Below are positions 59,201 through 64,000 of a stretch of 64,000 nt of DNA, in pieces; the first letter of the stretch is position 1; each line of letters begins with the position of its first letter. Source of the DNA: Chloroflexota bacterium. GTDB lineage: Bacteria; Chloroflexota; Anaerolineae; Aggregatilineales; Aggregatilineaceae. The stretch spans positions 104,906 to 168,905 of the forward strand of contig JAAYCM010000075.1 of assembly GCA_012729765.1 (NCBI GenBank), in the 5' to 3' direction. Under the pieces are notes generated by a model. It did not search any database. It worked only from the letters and a program-made list of their open reading frames with translations, and had not been told where the DNA came from. The translations under genes were made by a program, and so were the position numbers.

Positions 59201-61165
59201 GCGCTCTATGATGACAGCCGCGAGCTTCTGCTCGATGGCTTCGTGGTCCAGCACGGCACGCCGGTCGATCCGGCCCAGTACACGCCGGTGAAGCTGAAAC
59301 GCAGCCCGGCACGCCACGCCATCCGGGCACGCGAGCCGCGCCGGATCGCGCTGGCGGCAGGCAAGGCCGGGATGCGCGCGGCGCTGTATGTACCGCTGAT
59401 CAGCCGTGACCGCGTGATTGGTGTGATCGGCGCGCAGCACGAGGACTCCGACGCCTTCGCCGACGTGGACAACACGCTGCTGGCGATCCTGGCGAACCAG
59501 GCCGCGATCGCAGTCCAGAACGCGCAGTTGTTCGCCGCCGAACGTGACCAGCGCGCCCTGGCCGAGGCTCTGCGCGATACCGCCGCCGCCGTCAGCAGCA
59601 CACTCGATTTCAACGAGGTGCTGGACCGCATCCTGGCCAATGTCGGGCGAGTGGTGCCACACCAGGCCGCCAACATCATGCTGATCGAGGACGGCGTCGC
59701 GCGGATCGTGCGTGGGCATGGCTACGCCGAGCACGGCCTGGCCGAGTGGATCGAGGCGGTTCGCTTCCGGGTAGACGAAATCCCGATCTGGCAGCGCATG
59801 ATCACCACCGGGCGGCCGTTCGCCATCCCCGATACCTGGCAGGACCCGGAGTGGATGGCGATTTTGGGGGATGAAGAAGCCTGGATTCGCTCGACCGTCA
59901 AAGCCCCGATCTACTCGCGGGGCAGCCTGGTCGGAATCCTGCACCTGGACAGCGATGTACCCGGCGCTTTCAACGCGCATCACGCCGAGCGCCTGCAAGC
60001 CTTCGCCGATCAAGCATCGCTGGCCGTGCAAAATGCACAGAGTTACGACGAGGCGCAGCACCATGCCGCCACGATGGAGCGTCACGTCCAGGAGCGCACC
60101 GCTGAACTGAAAGCCCAAAGCCAGCAGCTCAAAGCGATTCTGGACGCGATGGGCGAGGGCGTGGTGCATACCGTCGGCTGGGAAATCAAGTATACCAATC
60201 AGGCATTCGTGCACCTGCTGGGCTACAGCATCGAGCAGTTTCAGGCCGAGCCGTTTTCGATTGACAGCCTGATCCGCGTCATCAGCAACTATGAGGCGCT
60301 GGTTGAGGCCGTCCCGCGCATCTTTCAACACGGCGAAAGCTGGCGCGGCGTGATGCATGTCCAGCGCCCCGATGGTGTCGAGCTTGACGTTGCCATGACC
60401 ATCACGCAGATCGGCATGGCGGACAGCCTCGACAAGGCGGCGGCTGTGACGATCCTGCGCGATGTCAGCCAGGAGAAGGCGCTGCAAGCCCAGAAGGACC
60501 GCTTCATCGCCAATGCCTCGCACGAGCTGCGCACGCCCCTCGCCAATATGAAAACGCGGCTCTACCTGATCGAAAAACAGCCGGACAAGCTCGACCTTCA
60601 TCTCGACGTTCTGCGGCGCGTCACCGCTACCATGACCGAGCTGGTCGAAAACCTGCTGGACGTGTCGCGCTTCGAGCGCGGCGTGATCTCGCTCTACCGC
60701 CAGCCGCTCGAGCTCCAAACCCTGCTGACGGAAGTCGTCAGCATCCAGCAGCCGGAAGCCGAGCGCAAGCAGATCGCGCTGGTCACCGATCTGCCCGACG
60801 AGCCAATCCGTGCCTCGGTCGATTTCCAACGCCTGAGCCAGGTATTCACCAACCTGATCACCAACGCGATCAACTACACACCCGAAGGGGGCCGTATCAC
60901 GGTCGAGCTGGATCAGGAGATCGGGCCAGATCGCACGCGGGCCATCATCCGCATCCGCGACACCGGCCCCGGCATCAGCCCCGACCAACTGGCGCACGTC
61001 TTCGAGCCGTTCTTCCGCGCCAACGACGGGACGATCAGCGGGGCCGGGCTGGGCCTGACTATCGCCCGCGAGATCGTACACCTGCACGATGGCGAACTGC
61101 GCGTCGAAAGCGAGCTGGGCCGGGGCAGCACGTTTGCCGTCCTGCTCGATTTATCCGAAAGTTGA
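56234..61165 (+). CDS. Giant membrane PAS/GAF hybrid sensor histidine kinase
   Basis: A 1643-residue sensor. Two membrane helices lie near the N-terminus (LTALYLIFGGLWVLLSDRM, GWLYVLLTGIVLYAFL). Then follow alternating PAS domains (ends marked DITEHRR, DITERKHAE, DITERKRAE, NITHRKQAE) and several GAF domains (LARAARTRSSLVSNDTPSEPD; SGIALPLLINEQLIGTLNVYSDE; AALYVPLISRDRVIGVIG). The final part has HisKA (NASHELRTPLANMK, His1430) and HATPase (NLITNAINYTPEGG, DTGPGIS, GAGLGLTIA). ATG 56234 has AGGA eight bases upstream; a TTG at 56192 is also in frame. It has no receiver. It lies between fadN and fadA, with spacers of under 200 bases. Confidence 0.88.
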   Translation: MLSGNQSSRSIMQRGMELRLTALYLIFGGLWVLLSDRMLAALTDDPRLQTVKGWLYVLLTGIVLYAFLRWQAHWTRQQAAALAYSEARQRALLNALPDLIFQLNRFGVFLDCKPSGMGLLLPPEEFVGRRIQDLMPDIAPRALAAIRQALATGKTQVFTYRLPVGDESHDYEARIMAQSADEVVAIVRDITEHRRADRALRDSEKRYRLLFEQANDIIFLIQDGKLIDCNSTMLDAFGQPYENLIGMTPLDVSPPVQPDGCRSAEVARQKIEAALAGEPQFFQWQHQHAGGSLFDVEVRLNLVRLHGKNLVLGIERDITERKHAELERERLLRQAETRARQLATVSAVSLQVSAILDIDQLLRTIVELTTENFQIYHTHIYLLDAKGEALVLAASSGEAGQHLVESGHSIPLDFEPSLVARAARTRSSLVSNDTPSEPDFLPNPWLPDTRSELAMPMIVGSELIGVLDVQDNHPGRFTDEDIQVKAILASQIATAVQNARLFAENARRLAIIENSSDAIALAPVQGPPYYGTYVNLAGLKLTGLESVEAFAQQPLASFYPDDVAERIRREVLPVVFDQGLWKGESLFRRPDGTIIPIEQTILLIKDERGQPRDLATIISDITERKRAEAALRTANRAYRVLSECNQAMVRANDEHELVSTICQIVVGVDSYRMAWVGYLQDDEAQTLQPVTYAGYSDGYVESLRLNAREHSPTAHVIRTHRPAIIHDIETDPEFEKGRAVALARGYRSGIALPLLINEQLIGTLNVYSDEPHAFDSAEVDLLVELADDLAFGISTLRTRAHREQAEAELRQSRANLIALIDNTADHIWSVDRDLHLITMNSAYVRQIERLAGSTPAAGDSLLMRMPPNVLATWKPLYERALAGERFSIEKHYNFPDRPDAHSEIALNPIRAETGEVVGVAVFARNITHRKQAEIARQQLNERLEQRNRVLLALHGAGRRLTGTLDLDEIYHVMYEEIGRHLLAASRFSIALYDDSRELLLDGFVVQHGTPVDPAQYTPVKLKRSPARHAIRAREPRRIALAAGKAGMRAALYVPLISRDRVIGVIGAQHEDSDAFADVDNTLLAILANQAAIAVQNAQLFAAERDQRALAEALRDTAAAVSSTLDFNEVLDRILANVGRVVPHQAANIMLIEDGVARIVRGHGYAEHGLAEWIEAVRFRVDEIPIWQRMITTGRPFAIPDTWQDPEWMAILGDEEAWIRSTVKAPIYSRGSLVGILHLDSDVPGAFNAHHAERLQAFADQASLAVQNAQSYDEAQHHAATMERHVQERTAELKAQSQQLKAILDAMGEGVVHTVGWEIKYTNQAFVHLLGYSIEQFQAEPFSIDSLIRVISNYEALVEAVPRIFQHGESWRGVMHVQRPDGVELDVAMTITQIGMADSLDKAAAVTILRDVSQEKALQAQKDRFIANASHELRTPLANMKTRLYLIEKQPDKLDLHLDVLRRVTATMTELVENLLDVSRFERGVISLYRQPLELQTLLTEVVSIQQPEAERKQIALVTDLPDEPIRASVDFQRLSQVFTNLITNAINYTPEGGRITVELDQEIGPDRTRAIIRIRDTGPGISPDQLAHVFEPFFRANDGTISGAGLGLTIAREIVHLHDGELRVESELGRGSTFAVLLDLSES

Positions 61166-61223
61166 TAGTGTGAGGTGCGGCGCGTCCGCATACCGCTGCG
61201 CTTGAGGATAAGGAGTGAGCCAG

Positions 61224-62402
61224 ATGAGAGACGCCGTGATCGTCGCCCTGTCACGCACGGCTGTGGGCCGCGCCAAAAAAGGCACGACCCGCACTACCCG
61301 GCCTGAGGACCTGGTCAAGGCTGTGCTTCGTGACGTGCTCGATCAAACCCGCGAGAAACTTGATCCCGCCCAGATCGACGACCTGATCCTGGGGTGCGCC
61401 ATGCCCGAAGGCCCCCAGGGCCTCAACCTCGCCCGCGCGATCGGGCTGCAAGCCGGGCTGCCGGACAATGTGCCCGGCCAGACCGTCAACCGTTTCTGCT
61501 CCAGCGGCCTGCAATCGATCGCGATCGCAGCCGAGCGGATCATCGCCAACGGGGCAGACGCGATCATTGCCGGCGGCGTCGAGACGATGTCGCTGGTCCC
61601 CATGACCGGCTTCCGGATCAGCCCCGACTACGGCACCACCTATGAGCAGCCGGAAATTTATATGGGCATGGGCCTCACCGCCGAGCGCGTGGCCGAACAG
61701 TACGGCATCTCGCGCGAGGACCAGGACGAATTCGCTTATAACAGCCACCGCAAAGCCGCTGCCGCGACCGACGCCGGGAAGTTCGCCGCAGAGATCGCGC
61801 CGGTCGTGTTCGAGGAAGTGAGCCTGGTCGATGGACAGCGCCGCGCCCACACCGTTACCTTTGATCAGGACGAGCACCTGCGCCGCGATACCACGCTCGA
61901 AGGGCTGGCAAAGCTGAAACCCGCCTTCAAGCAGGGCGGCACCGTCACGGCGGGGAATACCAGCCCGCTCAGCGACGGGGCGGCGGCAGTCCTGGTGATG
62001 GAAGGCGAGATGGCGGCGCGCCTGGGCCTGGAGCCTATCGCGCGCTTCGTCGGCTTCAATGTGGCCGGAGTCCCGCCGGAGATCATGGGTATCGGCCCGG
62101 TGGCGGCGGTCCCGCGCCTGCTCAAGCGCACCGGCATGACGCTGGCCGAGATCGACCTGATCGAGCTGAACGAGGCGTTCGCAGCCCAGGCATTAGCGGT
62201 CATGCGCCAGCTTGAGATGAATCCCGACAGTGTGAATGTCAACGGCGGGGCAATCGCGCTTGGCCACCCGCTGGGCTGCACCGGGGCCAAGCTGACGGTC
62301 CAACTGCTGCACGAATTGGGGCGGCAGGGTGCGCGCTATGGTATGGTGACGATGTGCATCGGCGGCGGCCAGGGCGCGGCGGGCATCTTCGAGCGGCTGT
62401 AA
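61224..62402 (+). CDS. fadA: Acetyl-CoA acyltransferase (thiolase)
   Basis: A 392-residue thiolase II. Active-site residues Cys92 (NRFCSSGLQ), His348 ([15 protein letters not shown]) and Cys378 ([10 protein letters not shown]) are in place. It cleaves 3-ketoacyl-CoA, or condenses acetyl-CoA. Start at ATG 61224 with AAGGAG eight bases upstream; the GTG at 61215 overlaps that site. Paired with fadN it would complete the beta-oxidation cycle. The giant kinase gene lies between the two. Confidence 0.95.
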   Translation: MRDAVIVALSRTAVGRAKKGTTRTTRPEDLVKAVLRDVLDQTREKLDPAQIDDLILGCAMPEGPQGLNLARAIGLQAGLPDNVPGQTVNRFCSSGLQSIAIAAERIIANGADAIIAGGVETMSLVPMTGFRISPDYGTTYEQPEIYMGMGLTAERVAEQYGISREDQDEFAYNSHRKAAAATDAGKFAAEIAPVVFEEVSLVDGQRRAHTVTFDQDEHLRRDTTLEGLAKLKPAFKQGGTVTAGNTSPLSDGAAAVLVMEGEMAARLGLEPIARFVGFNVAGVPPEIMGIGPVAAVPRLLKRTGMTLAEIDLIELNEAFAAQALAVMRQLEMNPDSVNVNGGAIALGHPLGCTGAKLTVQLLHELGRQGARYGMVTMCIGGGQGAAGIFERL

Positions 62403-62430
62403 CGGGTTTGAGTCGTATGAGATGTAACAT

Positions 62431-62467
62431 AAGAGTTGGGACATCCTTCGATATCCCAACTCTTTTT
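62431..62467 (+). terminator. Rho-independent terminator of fadA
   Basis: AAGAGTTGGGA (62431-62441) pairs with TCCCAACTCTT (62454-62464), followed by TTT within TTTTTACC. It is clear in form and ends the fad region. Confidence 0.85.
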
Positions 62468-62507
62468 ACCTTCCTCAAAAGAGGATGCGGCTACTCGCGG
62501 AATGTCC

Positions 62508-62569
62508 TGTAGGGGTAGGGCTTGCCCTACCCGTCTTTTACAGCGGGCGAGGCAAGCTCTGCCCCTACA
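62508..62569. repeat. Small inverted-repeat element of another family
   Basis: TGTAGGGGTAGGGCTTGCC (62508-62526) is inverted as GGCAAGCTCTGCCCCTACA (62551-62569), 17 of 19 bases matching, enclosing a short centre (CTACCCGTC...CAGCGGGCGA). It also holds a small nested hairpin. I found no other copy in the window. Similar GGGGCAGGGCTTGCCC-type palindromes are dispersed repeats in other bacterial genomes, so it is probably a short interspersed element. Confidence 0.6.
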
Positions 62570-62590
62570 ATATGCGGCTCATAATCCGTG

Positions 62591-63535
62591 TTACCCCGGC
62601 AGGTGCAGCTTGGGGAGCGCCTGCGCGATCTCGGCGCGCCGCGGCTCCAGCCACGACGGCAGCCGGAGCACGCTGCCCAGCTCGTCCGGCGACTCGTCGA
62701 GCGTGAAACCGGGGGTATCGGTTGCGATCTCGAACAGCACGCCGCCCGGCTCGCGGAAGTAGATCGACTGGAAGTATTTACGGTCGAGCACCGGCGTCAC
62801 ATTCAGGCCCAGCCCGGCGAACCGCTCGCGCCAGGCGCGCTGAGCCGTATCGTTGGGTGTGCGCCACGCGACGTGATGCACCGTGCCCGCCGCGACGCGC
62901 CCGCGCTGCCCCACCGGAACGCACAGCACGTCCAGGATCGATCCCGGTACGCCCGCGTCCGCCTGGAAGCGGTAGCGGTTACCACTCTCCACGAGCAGCC
63001 GGAAGCCCATTGTCTCGGTCAGCAGCGCCGCCGTGCGCTCGTAGCCTTCCAGCGCCAGCGCCACGCCGTAGAAGCCGCGCAGCGCGTGTTCCGCCGGGAT
63101 CGGCCCCTCGCGCCAGAGGTACTGATCGTCCGCCCCGCTATGCGCGACCAGCTCAAACTGCAAGCCATCGGGATCGTAAAAGACCAGCGCCTCTTCCTCG
63201 AAGCGGCTGAGCGGCGTCTCGAAGGGAACTTCCCGCGCCCTGAGCCGGTCGCGCCACCAGCCGAGCGAGCCTGCCGGGACCGAAAACGAAGTCGTGACCG
63301 CCTGCCCGGTCCCGCGCTGGCCCTGGCGGGCGTTCGGCCAGGGGAAGAACGTCAGGATCGTGCCGGGGTGCCCCAGCCCATCCCCGAAGTAGAAATGGTA
63401 GGTGCCGGGGTCGTCAAAATTGACGGTGCGCTTGACCAGCCGCAGTCCCAGCACGTCCGCGTAAAAATCGAGGTTGCGCTGGGGATCGCTGGCGATAGCG
63501 GTCGCATGGTGAATACCGGGAATACCCTGGGTCAT
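62591..63535 (-). CDS. Ring-cleaving dioxygenase (MhqO-like, two VOC domains)
   Basis: A 314-residue protein made of two VOC domains, as in MhqO/MhqA-type extradiol ring-cleaving enzymes. The likely iron ligands are His (GIHHATAIASD, His9 or His10), His (TVHHVAWRTPND) and Glu near the C-terminus (GGVLFEIATDTPGF). The family acts on hydroquinone and catechol-like compounds and is often induced by quinone stress. It starts with MTQGIPGIHH. The stop is just after the IR element. The adjacent Nudix gene is transcribed in the same direction, 31 bases upstream. Confidence 0.87.
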   Translation of the reverse strand: MTQGIPGIHHATAIASDPQRNLDFYADVLGLRLVKRTVNFDDPGTYHFYFGDGLGHPGTILTFFPWPNARQGQRGTGQAVTTSFSVPAGSLGWWRDRLRAREVPFETPLSRFEEEALVFYDPDGLQFELVAHSGADDQYLWREGPIPAEHALRGFYGVALALEGYERTAALLTETMGFRLLVESGNRYRFQADAGVPGSILDVLCVPVGQRGRVAAGTVHHVAWRTPNDTAQRAWRERFAGLGLNVTPVLDRKYFQSIYFREPGGVLFEIATDTPGFTLDESPDELGSVLRLPSWLEPRRAEIAQALPKLHLPG

Positions 63536-63566
63536 GGTCGGCCCCTCTCGCTCACTCTGCCGGTGA

Positions 63567-64000
63567 TCAGGTCGATCCGGCGGCCTCGCGCTGCACGAAG
63601 CTGCGCGCCAGATAGAGCGCCGCGATCACGCCCGCATCGGTCAGCCGCCCGGTCGCGATCAACGTCTCGAAGTCATCGAACGGCACGCGCACGACCTCGA
63701 TCTCGTAGCCCTCGTCGCCTTCCTGCCGGTTGGGAGAGAGATCACGCGCCAGCATGACCGTATTCTCCCAGATCGCGTGGCGGGCCAGCGGGTGCAGCAG
63801 GCCCAGCCGGTCGAGCCGCGCCGCCTCATAGCCGATCTCTTCCCTCAATTCCTGATTGGCCGCGTCTGCCGGCTCCTTCCCTTCCAGCGCGCCGGACGGC
63901 AGAAACAATACCCGCTGGCCGTCGGTGCGGGCCGGCTCGTTGATCAGGATCACATTCCCATCGGCGTCGAGCGGCACGACCAGCACGCCGGGGCTGGACA
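63567..64000 (-). CDS. Nudix hydrolase (N-terminus beyond window)
   Basis: About 144 residues are in the window; the frame stays open to the right edge (SSPGVLVVPLDADGNVIL), so the start lies beyond it. A Nudix box is visible: PSGALEGKEPADAANQELREEIGYE, with one residue fewer than the consensus GX5EX7REUXEEXGU in its first loop and the EE pair kept. The fold and ENTVMLARDL are as in ADP-ribose pyrophosphatase/NudE-type enzymes. It is upstream of and co-directional with the dioxygenase gene. Substrate unknown. Confidence 0.82.
   Translation of the reverse strand, partial: SSPGVLVVPLDADGNVILINEPARTDGQRVLFLPSGALEGKEPADAANQELREEIGYEAARLDRLGLLHPLARHAIWENTVMLARDLSPNRQEGDEGYEIEVVRVPFDDFETLIATGRLTDAGVIAALYLARSFVQREAAGST

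Noticed and set aside
58475..61087. 870-residue minus-strand frame opposite the giant sensor kinase
   Set aside because: Shadow of the kinase gene; no domain can be recognised and no ribosome site is seen.
1..64000. tRNA, rRNA and transposase genes
   Set aside because: None was recognised by eye. Short structured RNAs cannot be excluded without a covariance-model search.

Overview
This is a high-GC bacterial chromosome segment. It most resembles a Chloroflexota (Anaerolineae-like) genome. The grounds are the style of the proteins: Thr/Pro-rich linkers, SH3b, LysM, WD40 and FHA modules, a cNMP-TIR fusion and very large PAS/GAF kinases. Gram-positive-like cell-wall genes and the NDSIATAPE form of MurD agree with this. 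No 16S rRNA or tRNA is present, so the phylum is inferred. Coding density is high, and I saw no CRISPR array, prophage or transposase gene.

Layout. 1-7210 (minus): Gfo/Idh/MocA oxidoreductase, murD, DUF1349, small membrane protein, ftsW, murG, CvpA-like protein and murC (cut by the window edge). 7461-12902 (minus): membrane WD40/SH3 protein, secreted beta-helix protein and uvrC. 13075-18472 (plus): the other half of the division/cell-wall cluster (rsmH, ftsL-like, ftsI, an inserted response regulator, mraY). 18567-31497: a Ser/Thr kinase, hydrolase, exonuclease, aldo/keto reductase, PAS histidine kinase, glycoside-hydrolase-like lipoprotein, LysM surface protein, an unknown protein with a cNMP-TIR protein, and a GNAT-VOC fusion. 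31653-41492: a phospho-signalling island of two zinc-ribbon/FHA proteins, a membrane PP2C phosphatase, a 1359-residue degenerate tubulin/FtsZ-like protein fused to a P-loop ATPase, and a P-loop ATPase fused to a Ser/Thr kinase. 41559-50390: ArsR-ArsC fusion, L,D-transpeptidase, SDR, then a tight MazG-purC-purD-aag-PLD-VTT run, and a BON protein. 50774-56055: solute-binding protein with SH3/CARDB tail, rpmJ, fadN. 56234-62402: a 1643-residue sensor kinase and thiolase fadA. 62591-64000 (minus): ring-cleaving dioxygenase and a Nudix hydrolase (cut).

An unusual feature is an 11-copy family of about 120-190 bp intergenic repeats. Each has a core that can fold as a three-way junction. Many end in CTAG, and in eight copies the element edge coincides with the TAG stop codon of the adjacent gene. 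Three copies have CTAG at both ends, so they look like a non-autonomous mobile element family (MITE).

The most promising candidate for an undescribed system is the FHA/PP2C/tubulin-ATPase/ATPase-kinase island (31653-41492). It combines a kinase, a phosphatase, phospho-readers and a cytoskeletal-GTPase-like scaffold. The cNMP-TIR gene with its uncharacterised upstream partner (28984-30596) is a second candidate.
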